Shown: positions 26,109 to 33,967 of the stretch, one piece after another | Layout: every line of letters begins with the position of its first letter | Numbering within the stretch: position 1 is the stretch's first letter | Source of the DNA: Treponema denticola | GTDB taxonomy: Bacteria; Spirochaetota; Spirochaetia; Treponematales; Breznakiellaceae | NCBI GenBank assembly: GCA_020719845.1 | Contig: DYPP01000008.1 | Span: 22,472-63,138, forward strand | DNA: 40,667 bases | Direction: 5' to 3' | Made by a program: the position numbers and the translations under genes | The notes under the pieces: model-generated | Databases searched by the model: none | What the model was told of the DNA's origin: nothing | Seen by the model: only the letters and a program-made list of their open reading frames with translations

Positions 26109-27985
26109 CTTTTTCAGCCCAGAATCGGGAACTGCTCCAGCGACGTTTTCCCGGACTCGCGGAACGCCTGGACCAGGCGGCGCCCGAGCCGGAACTGCGG
26201 ACGGCCCTGGCGGCGACCGCGTCCGGACACCCCACGCTGACCGTGGGCGGAGTTCTGGTCCATTCTCCCCGGGATCCGGTCCGGGAAGCGGAAAAGCTGG
26301 CCGCCGCCGCCGACGGCAAGGAACCGGTGATCCTGCTCGGCTTCGGCCTGGGCTATCTGGCCGAAGCGCTGCGCCGCCGGGACGGCAACCGGGCCATTCT
26401 GATTGTGGAACGCCACGAAGCCCTGCTGGCTGCCGCCTTTGCCGCCCGGGATCTGGCGGACCTGCTGGCCCACGAAAACCTGGCCTTCATGGTCGGCGGG
26501 GACAGCGACGGCATCCTGTCCCTGCTGCAACTCTTTTCCGGCGCGCCCCGGATCATGGCCAACCGGACGCTCCGCAATCGGGACGCCCTCTGGTACGACG
26601 AAGTCGAGAACCGGGTCGCCACCTGGATCGCCAAGGATGACGTCAACGCCGCGACCCTGCGGCGTTTCGGAAAGCGCTGGGTGCGGAACCTGGCCCGGAA
26701 TCTGGAAGCCCTGCGGGACATCCCCGGCGTAGCGGGCTTCGCGGGCTGCGCCCAGGGCTTGCCCGCGCTGGTGCTGGCCGCGGGTCCGTCGCTGGATGCG
26801 GTGCTGCCCTACCTGCCCCGGTTGGCCGAACGCTGCGTCATCGTCGCCGTGGACACCGCGCTGCGCGCCGCGCTGGCCGTGGGCGTAGATCCGGACTTTG
26901 TGCTGGTCGTGGACCCCCAGTTCTGGAACGCCCGCCACCTGGACCGCTGCCCCGGGCCGCACAGTTACCTGATTACCGAGTCGGCGGTTTTCCCCTCCGT
27001 GCTGCGCCACGACTTCGCTTCCCGGTTCCTGTGCTCCACCCTGTTTCCCCTGGGCCGCTTTATTGAGGACCGGCTGGATCCCAAGGGGGCGCTGGGCGCC
27101 GGAGGCTCCGTGGCCACCAGCGCCTGGGACTTTACCCGCCTGCTGGGCGCCGGCCCGGTCTGGATCGCGGGATTGGATCTTTCTTTTCCCGGACTCAAGA
27201 CGCATTTCAAGGGCGCCCTGTTCGAGGAGCGCGCGCTGGCCGAGGCGGACCGTCTGTGCCCGGCGGAAACCCGGTCTTTCCGGGCGCTGCGGGACGGGCG
27301 CCCCTACCCGGCGGCGGCGGCGGACGGATCCACGGTCTTGACCGACCGGCGGCTCAGTCTGTACGCAGCCTGGTTCGCGCACCGCTTCCGGCAGATGGGC
27401 ACTGCGGCTCCCCGCAGCCTTTCCGGCCGGGGCCTTGCCCTGGACGGCTTTGCGGTCGCGGCGCTGGAGGAACTCCTGGCCCTCCCCCGGCGCCGCCCGG
27501 AAATCCGGCGGGCCCTCGCCGCCGCGGCGGCGGCCATCGGGCAAGCCTACGGCGATGCCGGCGCGGCGCGCAGCCGGGAGACCCGGTTTGAGCGCGCTCT
27601 GGCGGAACTTTTGGCGGGACTGGCGGAAATGGCCTCCCTTGCCGGAGGAGCGGAGAAAACGGCGGCGGACGCGCTCCGGACCAGCGGCGCCCCGGCGGAC
27701 CGGGAGCGGTCCCTTGAAGCCCTGGACCGGGCGCACCAGGCGATTTCGGCCAATAGCGCCAAAGACGTGGCCGGTTTTCTGCTGCCGCCGCTGGAAGCGC
27801 TGGAAGCCCGGCTGAGCATCGATACCCGGGATCCCTTCGGCCGCCACCTGGAACTGTCCGCCCTGCTGTACGGCGCCCTGGCGGGGGCTGCGGAGTACCA
27901 CCTCAAAGTACTGTCGAATTTCATTAAAGCCCGGCGGGGACGCGCCGATAATATGGCAACGGGGAATAATTCCTCAGGTTTTTGA
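26105..27985 (+). CDS. DUF115/MptE-like protein, motility accessory (Maf) type
   Basis: A 626-residue cytoplasmic protein. The central part (about 215-400) carries the DUF115 signature: LVLAAGPSLD (residues 222-231), then VAVDTALRAALAVGVDPDFVLVVDPQ and GGSVATSAWDF and IAGLDLSF. Proteins of this family modify flagellin with nonulosonic sugars or have related glycosyltransferase roles. The N-terminal part (72-130) has a Rossmann-like ILLGFGLGYLAEAL segment, and the C-terminal region is an Ala-rich helical extension. The gene overlaps ftsI by four bases and ends inside the following terminator stem. The flagellin target is inferred from the family; no flagellin gene is nearby. Confidence 0.8.
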   Translation: MTFSAQNRELLQRRFPGLAERLDQAAPEPELRTALAATASGHPTLTVGGVLVHSPRDPVREAEKLAAAADGKEPVILLGFGLGYLAEALRRRDGNRAILIVERHEALLAAAFAARDLADLLAHENLAFMVGGDSDGILSLLQLFSGAPRIMANRTLRNRDALWYDEVENRVATWIAKDDVNAATLRRFGKRWVRNLARNLEALRDIPGVAGFAGCAQGLPALVLAAGPSLDAVLPYLPRLAERCVIVAVDTALRAALAVGVDPDFVLVVDPQFWNARHLDRCPGPHSYLITESAVFPSVLRHDFASRFLCSTLFPLGRFIEDRLDPKGALGAGGSVATSAWDFTRLLGAGPVWIAGLDLSFPGLKTHFKGALFEERALAEADRLCPAETRSFRALRDGRPYPAAAADGSTVLTDRRLSLYAAWFAHRFRQMGTAAPRSLSGRGLALDGFAVAALEELLALPRRRPEIRRALAAAAAAIGQAYGDAGAARSRETRFERALAELLAGLAEMASLAGGAEKTAADALRTSGAPADRERSLEALDRAHQAISANSAKDVAGFLLPPLEALEARLSIDTRDPFGRHLELSALLYGALAGAAEYHLKVLSNFIKARRGRADNMATGNNSSGF

Positions 27986-28026
27986 CGGTGCGCGCAACGA
28001 CGTCCAGGCGCACCGTCGTTTTTTTT
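27984..28026 (+). terminator. terminator after the lepB-ftsI-DUF115 operon
   Basis: A perfect 10-bp stem (GACGGTGCGC at 27984-27993, GCGCACCGTC at 28008-28017) with a 14-base loop is followed by eight T residues (28019-28026). The stem begins within the TGA stop of the DUF115 gene, and the T-run overlaps the alaA stop on the other strand. Confidence 0.85.
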
Positions 28027-29242
28027 ATGCCTGCCGATAGGTCTCCAGGAATTTCCCCAGTCTGCCGATGGCATCCCGGATGGTTTCCTTGTCCGGCAAG
28101 AACACGATGCGGAAATGATCCGGCTCCATCCAGTTGAAACCCGTCCCCTGCACCAGCAGCATGTGCTGGGCGCGCAGCAGGTCCATGATGAACCGTTCAT
28201 CGTCGGTGATGTTGAAGCGCTTGGCGTCGATCCTGGGAAAACAGTACAGGGCGCCCTTGGGCATGACCACCGACAAGCCGGGTATCTGGTTGACCAGGGA
28301 TACGCAGGTATCCCGCTGTTCCTTGAGCCGTCCCCCGGGCAAGAGCAGGTCGTTGATGCTCTGATAGCCGCCCAGCGCGGTCTGGATGCCGTACTGGGCC
28401 GGGACGTTGGCGCAGAGGCGCATGTTGGACAGCATTTCCAGGCCTTCCAGATAGCCGGAAGCGCATTTTTTGTTCCCCGAAAGCACCATCCACCCCGCCC
28501 GGAAGCCTGCGGCCCGATAGGCCTTGGAGAGCCCGTTGAAGGTGATGGTCAGCAGGTCCGGGTCGATGGAAGCCAAGGGAATGGGCAGCGCGCCGTCGTA
28601 GACGATGCGGTCGTAGATTTCATCCGCAAAGAGGATCAACTCCCGTTCCCGGGCCAGCCGGGCGATGGCTTCCAGCACCGGCCGTGCGTAGACCGCGCCG
28701 GTGGGATTATTGGGATTGATGACCACGATGGCCTTGGTGCGGTCGCTCACCTTGGCGCGCAGATCGTCCAGGTCCGGATTCCAGTCGGCGCTTTCATCGC
28801 AGCGGTAGTGCACCGCCCGGCCCCCGGCCAGGGTTACCGCCGCGGTCCAGAGGGGATAGTCCGGCGCGGGGATCAGCACCTCGTCCCCCGTATCCAGCAG
28901 CCCCTGCATGGCCATGACGATCAGCTCGCTGACCCCGTTGCCGATGAAGACGTCTTCCACGCCGACGTCCATGATGCCCTTGGACTGAAAATCCTGCATG
29001 ATGGCTTTCCGCGCCGAGAACAGCCCCTGGGAATCGCAGTAGCCCTGGGCATTGGGCAAATTGTAGATGATGTCGTGCAGGATTTCGTCCGGCGCGTTGA
29101 ACCCGAAGACCGCCGGATTGCCGATGTTCAGTTTCAGGATGCGGTAGCCGTCGCCTTCCAGCCGCTTGGCTTCTTTCAGGATCGGTCCGCGAATATCGTA
29201 GCAGACCTGGTCCAACTTGGCGGATTTGGAAAAATTCCTCAT
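28025..29242 (-). CDS. alaA: alanine aminotransferase AlaA
   Basis: A 405-residue class I/II PLP aminotransferase, the same length as E. coli AlaA, moving amino groups between alanine and 2-oxoglutarate. The PLP lysine is Lys240 (FNGLSKAYR). The substrate and cofactor motifs NPNNPTG (176-182) and ADEIYD (206-211) and the C-terminal FRIVFLP are present. ATG 29242 is fixed by the four-base overlap with the upstream membrane-protein gene (ATGA); sequence further upstream in this frame is not coding. It can link to citrate synthase and isocitrate dehydrogenase, which supply 2-oxoglutarate. It ends against the DUF115 terminator. Confidence 0.9.
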   Translation of the reverse strand: MRNFSKSAKLDQVCYDIRGPILKEAKRLEGDGYRILKLNIGNPAVFGFNAPDEILHDIIYNLPNAQGYCDSQGLFSARKAIMQDFQSKGIMDVGVEDVFIGNGVSELIVMAMQGLLDTGDEVLIPAPDYPLWTAAVTLAGGRAVHYRCDESADWNPDLDDLRAKVSDRTKAIVVINPNNPTGAVYARPVLEAIARLARERELILFADEIYDRIVYDGALPIPLASIDPDLLTITFNGLSKAYRAAGFRAGWMVLSGNKKCASGYLEGLEMLSNMRLCANVPAQYGIQTALGGYQSINDLLLPGGRLKEQRDTCVSLVNQIPGLSVVMPKGALYCFPRIDAKRFNITDDERFIMDLLRAQHMLLVQGTGFNWMEPDHFRIVFLPDKETIRDAIGRLGKFLETYRQA

Positions 29243-30081
29243 AACTTGCTCTCCGTAGCGTAGATGTGTTCCGATCCCTCCTGGATCGGTTTGGAAAGGA
29301 TGACCACGTGTATTTCCGAGCGGGCGCGGTCCACCTCCCGGTCCCAGGCGCGCCGGGTCGGAAAGGCTTTGAGTACCCGGACGCGGGCGGCTTCCGCGGC
29401 GGTCCGCACCTGGTCTTCCCGCTCCGGCAGGGCCTTGATCACCGTCTGGCCCAGAAAATGGCCGGTCAGGGCGGTTACCAGCGGGTCCTTGGCGTCCGCG
29501 GCCAGGGGAACCAGGATATCCGCGGCAGCGGCAAAATCCCGGGCCAGCAGCAGGGCAAAGGCGTGGTACCAGCGCAGCCAATCCCCGTCGCCGCCGGGTT
29601 CCCGCCGGCGATCGGCGATGAACGCCGCCGCGCCGGCGTGGTCCGCCGCCAGGATGCGGGCCACGGCAAATTCAAGGGCGTTCTTTTTAAGCAGCCCCGG
29701 TTTGTCGGCGGCCACTTTTTTTTCCAGCCCCAGCACGGCGGCGGAATCCGACATGACCAGGTAGGTATTGACCAGCAGGCGCGTCAGCCGCGGAGAGTAC
29801 TGTCGGCGCCTGATTACCCGGTCTTCCAGGTACTGCACCAATGCCGGCCAGTCTTCGCGTTCCAGCAGGGCGAACAGCCGCTGATTGGCAAAAAAATAGG
29901 CGTCCATCCCGCCCAGGATGGCGAGCAAGCCCAAAGCCAACGCCCAGTTGGCCATCCAGAAGGTGCGGGCGAATTCGGTGCCCAGGACAAAAAAGGGCAG
30001 GGCAAAGATAAAAACAAAAGAGCCGGCGACGACAATATTGAATAAAATGAAGACGGATTTGAATTTCGAATGGAATTTCAA
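29239..30081 (-). CDS. membrane protein with helical repeat domain, unknown function
   Basis: A 280-residue protein starting at TTG 30081, seven bases after AGGAG. Two membrane segments (about 10-33 and 43-62) are followed by a soluble Ala-rich region of antiparallel helix pairs (about 68-255) that looks TPR-like. Examples are LERDW-type pairs such as REDWPALVQYLED and RDFAAAADILVPLA. This suggests a membrane-tethered scaffold, which is an inference from pattern only. It is coupled to alaA by a four-base overlap, though no shared function is evident. The gene diverges from the HD-GYP gene across a 70-base gap. No named family is recognised. Confidence 0.7.
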   Translation of the reverse strand: MKFHSKFKSVFILFNIVVAGSFVFIFALPFFVLGTEFARTFWMANWALALGLLAILGGMDAYFFANQRLFALLEREDWPALVQYLEDRVIRRRQYSPRLTRLLVNTYLVMSDSAAVLGLEKKVAADKPGLLKKNALEFAVARILAADHAGAAAFIADRRREPGGDGDWLRWYHAFALLLARDFAAAADILVPLAADAKDPLVTALTGHFLGQTVIKALPEREDQVRTAAEAARVRVLKAFPTRRAWDREVDRARSEIHVVILSKPIQEGSEHIYATESKL

Positions 30082-30151
30082 TTGATAACTCCTGTATACT
30101 TGTCGAAAATGATAGTTGGAAAGCAGTACAGGGTCAACGGGGGACCGGTCG

Positions 30152-31300
30152 GTGCAAAATTACGCGATCAAAGATCTGGCGGCGGGGAGCTATTTCAGCA
30201 AGCCTGTTTTTCTGGACGGCCGTTTTTTACTCAGCGCTCCGGAAATGCCGCTGTCCGGCGAGATGGTCCGGGCCTTGCTGGATTGGGAATTCCGCGAAGT
30301 CCTGAGCGAAGGGGAACCCCGCTCCGAATATACTTCCGGCGGTTCGGAAGTGATCGTCGAAGACAGCGCCGCACTTCCGGAAGAAACCGCTTCCAGCGAC
30401 AGCGACCAGATCAAGCGCGCGGCGGATTTTTACCAGCGTTTTCTGGAATACACGGAAAACCTCTTTTCCCGCATGGCCACCAAGAATGAACCCAACTTCA
30501 AGGACGTGGCCGACAAGGTCAAGGAATTATGCGACGTGGTCCGGGAAGACCGGCGTTTCCTGCTGCGCGCCCAGGGGGTGGTCAGTCCGAACCAGAATTT
30601 CCTTACCGCCCACTCGGTCAAATCGACCATCATCGCCGTGGTGATCGGCACCTACCTGAAGCTGCCCAGCCATCGCCTGATCGAACTGGGCGTGGCGGCG
30701 CTGCTGCACGAGATCGGCATGACCAAACTGCCGCCCCAGCTGTATCTGACCGGGAAGCCGCTTTCCCCCCAGGAACGCAAGGCCATCGTCACCCACCCCA
30801 TCCTGAGCTACAACATCCTCAGGTCCTTCAATTTTCCCCTGACCATCTGCGTGGCCGCCCTGGAGCACCACGAACGGGAAAACGGCGAAGGCTATCCGCA
30901 GAAACTTATCGGCGAAAAAATCAGCCTGTACTCCAAGATCATCGCCGTGGCCTGCTCCTACGAAGCGTTGACCGCGCCCCGACCGTACAAGGATGCCAAG
31001 GACGGGTATACGGGCATGATCGACCTGCTGAAAAACGTGGGCAAACAGTACGACGACACCATCGTGCGGGCCCTGGTCTATTCGCTTTCGATCTACCCCA
31101 TCGGACTGTACGTGCTCCTGTCCAACGGCAAGAAGGGTCAGGTGGTGGACATCAATCCGGAAAATCCCCGCTACCCGATCGTCCAGATTTTTGGTGAAAA
31201 GACGCCGGACGGCAAGAACAAGACCCTGCAGACGTCCCAGGTGGGTATCCATATCGAGCGCCCCCTGGTCCGGGATGAAATAACCCCCCAGTCCGAATGA
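30152..31300 (+). CDS. HD-GYP-like domain protein
   Basis: About 382 residues from GTG 30152, seven bases after GGGGGA. The first 145 residues are a variable sensor-like region that opens like the DUF3391 family (MQNYAIKDLAAGSYFSKPVF). The HD-GYP-like part covers about 150-330: HSVK (154), HEIGMTKLP (186), HPILSYNIL (215), HHEREN (239) and GEGYP (245-249). The name-giving HD pair is His186-Glu187 here. HD-GYP enzymes hydrolyse cyclic di-GMP. The Asp-to-Glu change at a metal ligand may lower or change activity, so this may be a sensor or a weak enzyme. It lies 44 bases upstream of the CorC-like gene. Confidence 0.82.
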   Translation: MQNYAIKDLAAGSYFSKPVFLDGRFLLSAPEMPLSGEMVRALLDWEFREVLSEGEPRSEYTSGGSEVIVEDSAALPEETASSDSDQIKRAADFYQRFLEYTENLFSRMATKNEPNFKDVADKVKELCDVVREDRRFLLRAQGVVSPNQNFLTAHSVKSTIIAVVIGTYLKLPSHRLIELGVAALLHEIGMTKLPPQLYLTGKPLSPQERKAIVTHPILSYNILRSFNFPLTICVAALEHHERENGEGYPQKLIGEKISLYSKIIAVACSYEALTAPRPYKDAKDGYTGMIDLLKNVGKQYDDTIVRALVYSLSIYPIGLYVLLSNGKKGQVVDINPENPRYPIVQIFGEKTPDGKNKTLQTSQVGIHIERPLVRDEITPQSE

Positions 31301-31344
31301 ACCGCCCTTGTCCGCCGGGGACTTTCGTGCTAGGCTGACCGGGT

Positions 31345-32685
31345 ATGAACGACCCCCCCATAAAAGAAATCCTCATCATTTTCGGATTGATACTGATCAA
31401 CGGTTTTTTCTCCATGTCCGAAATGTCCATCGTATCGTCCCGCAAATCCCGGCTGAAAGCCCAGGCGGCGAAAGGCAAAAAAAAGTACCGCAAGGCCTTG
31501 GCCGCCGCCGAACGGCCGTCGCGGTTTTTGTCCACCATCCAGATCGGGATCACGCTGATCGGCATTCTGGCCGGCGCCTTCGGCGGGGCCACCATCTCCG
31601 CCCCCCTGACCCGCTACCTGGACCAGGCCGGACTGTCGCCGGCCTACGCCGAGGGCTTGGCGGTGGGTATCGTCGTCCTTTCGATCACCTTCTTTTCGAT
31701 TATTCTGGGCGAGCTGGTACCCAAACAGGTCGCCCTGTCCAATCCGGAGCGGGTAGCCGTCATCGTGGTTCCCTTTCTGGAACTGATCGCCCTCGTATTT
31801 ACCCCGGTGGTCAACTTTTTTTCCCGGACCACCGCGCTGATCGTCAAGATGCTGGGGATCAGCGAGGCCGCGGACCACACGATCACCGAAGAAGAGCTGC
31901 GCCTGGCCCTGCTGGACGGGGAGCGTTCCGGCATCGTGCAAGAGAAGGAACGCGCCATGGTGGAAGGCGTCTTCTACCTGGGCGACCGGCCGGTGGAAAC
32001 CTTCATGAACCACCGGTCCGAGCTGGATTGGCTGGACGTCCAGGCGCCGCTGGAACAGGCCAAGGCCATGGCGCTCAAGCTGAAGAGCCGCCCCTTCTTT
32101 CCGGTGGCCGCGGGCAGCCTGGACCAGGTCGTGGGCGTCGTCTCGGCCAAGGACATCCTGTCCGTCCTGATCCAGAATAAATGGCAGGGCCTGAAGCAGA
32201 TCATGAAGCGGCCGGTCTTCATCCCCGGCACCATGTCGGCCCTCAAGGCTTTTGAATCTTTCCGCAAGGGAGACGCCGAATTCCTGCTGGTCATGGACGA
32301 GTACGGCGGACTGGCCGGCGCCCTGTCGCTCTCCGACCTGATCGAAGAAATCGTCGGCGAGCTTACCACCCCCGACCAGGATGACGAAGCCCTGCTGCTG
32401 CGGGAAGACGGCACCTACCTGGTCGGCGGCATGGCCAACATCGACGAGGTGGCGGAAGCCCTTTCTTTTGCCGCCCTGCTGGGCGAACACACCGAATACC
32501 ATACGCTGGCCGGCTTTATCCTGGAGCTTTCCGGTGAAATACCCCGCACCGGCGAGTGCTACGACTGGCAGGGCTTCCGCTTTGAAGTAGTCGACATGGA
32601 CGGAAACCGCATCGACAAGGTGATTGTCCGGCCGCCGTTGGCCCAACCCGGTGCCCTGTTGGTAAACGACCCCGACGAATCTTGA
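31345..32685 (+). CDS. CNNM/CorC-family membrane protein (DUF21-CBS-CorC)
   Basis: A 446-residue protein with the full family layout. A DUF21 membrane domain (about 1-200) contains segments near 9-25, 60-82, 98-120 and 132-158. It is followed by two CBS modules (about 210-335) and a CorC_HlyC domain (about 355-435, GTYLVGGMANIDEV). Members are linked to magnesium or cobalt transport and were once called hemolysins. The motif GELVPKQVAL near residue 125 is typical of the DUF21 part. The ligand is unproven. A clear ribosome-binding site is not seen. It lies between the HD-GYP gene and the aminotransferase fragment on the same strand. Confidence 0.85.
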   Translation: MNDPPIKEILIIFGLILINGFFSMSEMSIVSSRKSRLKAQAAKGKKKYRKALAAAERPSRFLSTIQIGITLIGILAGAFGGATISAPLTRYLDQAGLSPAYAEGLAVGIVVLSITFFSIILGELVPKQVALSNPERVAVIVVPFLELIALVFTPVVNFFSRTTALIVKMLGISEAADHTITEEELRLALLDGERSGIVQEKERAMVEGVFYLGDRPVETFMNHRSELDWLDVQAPLEQAKAMALKLKSRPFFPVAAGSLDQVVGVVSAKDILSVLIQNKWQGLKQIMKRPVFIPGTMSALKAFESFRKGDAEFLLVMDEYGGLAGALSLSDLIEEIVGELTTPDQDDEALLLREDGTYLVGGMANIDEVAEALSFAALLGEHTEYHTLAGFILELSGEIPRTGECYDWQGFRFEVVDMDGNRIDKVIVRPPLAQPGALLVNDPDES

Positions 32686-32708
32686 TTCCAGTAGGAGGAT
32701 ACGGACAG

Positions 32709-33284
32709 ATGAACGCTTTGAACGCCATCAAAGATACCCTGCTCATGGGTCCCGGACCTTCCTGCGTGGCCCCCGAAGTCTACCGGGCCCTGGCGCTGCC
32801 CACGGTCGGCCACCTGGACCCCCGCTTCATCAGCGTCAGGGACAAAATCAAATCCATGCTCCGCACCGTGATGGGCACCGCCAACGAACTCACCCTGCCC
32901 ATGTCGGGGACCGGCTCGGCGGGCATGGAAGCCGCCTTCGTCAACCTGGTCGAAAAGGGCGATCCCGTCCTGGTGCTGGTCAACGGCGTATTCGGCAAGC
33001 GCATGGCCGAAGCAGCCCGCCGTCTGGGCGCCGAGGTGGAAGAGCTCGAATTCCCCTGGGGCACGCCGGTGTTGCCGGAAATCGCGCAGCGGCGCATCGC
33101 CGCCAAAAAATGGGCCATCGTAGCGGTGGTGCACGCCGAAACTTCCACGGGCGTGCGCAATCCCGTCGACCTCCTTGGTCCGCTGGTAAAAAGAGCGGGC
33201 GCCCTGTTCATCGTGGACGCCGTGACCAGTCTGGGCGGCATCCCGGTGGACGTGGACGCGCTGAAGCGGGCTCTGGGACGCTGA
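32709..33284 (+). CDS. truncated class V aminotransferase (alanine-glyoxylate type)
   Basis: A 191-residue fragment with a strong GGAGGA ribosome-binding site before ATG 32709. It matches the N-terminal half of alanine-glyoxylate/serine-pyruvate aminotransferases: LLMGPGPSCVAPEVYRAL, LPMSGTGSAGMEAAF, VVHAETSTGV and VDAVTSLGGIPVDVDAL. It then stops after KRALGR, where full-length proteins continue into the SGTQK segment that holds the PLP lysine. No frame downstream restores the missing half. The stop overlaps the next start (TGATG). It is probably a decaying or domain-reduced gene that cannot perform transamination alone. Confidence 0.75.
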   Translation: MNALNAIKDTLLMGPGPSCVAPEVYRALALPTVGHLDPRFISVRDKIKSMLRTVMGTANELTLPMSGTGSAGMEAAFVNLVEKGDPVLVLVNGVFGKRMAEAARRLGAEVEELEFPWGTPVLPEIAQRRIAAKKWAIVAVVHAETSTGVRNPVDLLGPLVKRAGALFIVDAVTSLGGIPVDVDALKRALGR

Positions 33285-33967
33285 TGACCCTGTTGCCCGG
33301 GCTTACTTCCACCCAGGCCGAATCGATCCCGGCCTTTGTGGAAGACCTGCGACGACGGGCGATCCGGCTGATCGCCCTGTTTCCCACCTGCCTGGACGCC
33401 GCCGCCCGGCGGGCTCTGTACGGGGAACTGGAAACCCTGCCGGACCTCCGCATTCCCCACGTCCACCTGCGTTCCGACTGCGGCGAAGGAGAAATCGAAT
33501 ACCTGGCGGAGCGCTTCGGCACGGAAGCGTTCAACATCCACCCCCGGACCAGCACCCACCCCTTCGGACCGATTCCGGCGCGGTTCCGGAAACGCTTTTT
33601 TGTCGAGAACGTGGACGTCCCCCCGGATACGGCGGAGCTGGAAGAGCTGGGCGGCATCTGCCCTGATTTTTCCCATCTGGAAAACGCGGCGCTGCAGGGC
33701 CGGAGCGCCTACGTGCGCACCGTCCAGGACCAACTGCGGCGCTTTCCCGTCGGTTGCTGTCATCTTTCGGCCATCCGCCTGGGGATCCCCAACGTCTGGA
33801 GCGGGGAATGGGACCATCACCGTTTTGCGGATCTCACAGATCTGGACTACCTGGGCAAGTATCACGCCTACCTTCCCGCAGCCTGGGCCAGCCTGGAGCT
33901 GGAAAACACCCTGGACGAACAGCTTGCGGCTAGCGATTATCTGCGCTCTCGGTGGTCTTGGACGTAA
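33284..33967 (+). CDS. TIM-barrel protein of xylose isomerase-like fold
   Basis: A 227-residue protein starting at ATG 33284 within the TGATG junction with the aminotransferase fragment. Features of the sugar isomerase/endonuclease IV barrel are visible: HVHLRSDCGEGEI, FNIHPRTSTHPFGP, FFVENVDVP (a Glu ligand), CPDFSHLENA (an Asp/His pair) and CCHLSAI (a His ligand). These suggest a divalent metal site. The substrate is unknown. The size is at the small end for the fold, but the ends look complete. Its last 38 bases overlap the convergent 3' end of speA. Family assignment is based on pattern and is tentative. Confidence 0.65.
   Translation: MTLLPGLTSTQAESIPAFVEDLRRRAIRLIALFPTCLDAAARRALYGELETLPDLRIPHVHLRSDCGEGEIEYLAERFGTEAFNIHPRTSTHPFGPIPARFRKRFFVENVDVPPDTAELEELGGICPDFSHLENAALQGRSAYVRTVQDQLRRFPVGCCHLSAIRLGIPNVWSGEWDHHRFADLTDLDYLGKYHAYLPAAWASLELENTLDEQLAASDYLRSRWSWT

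Noticed and set aside
32709-33967. A frameshift splitting a full-length aminotransferase
   Set aside because: None of the three frames after 33250 encodes the missing PLP-lysine region, so a simple frameshift does not explain the truncation.
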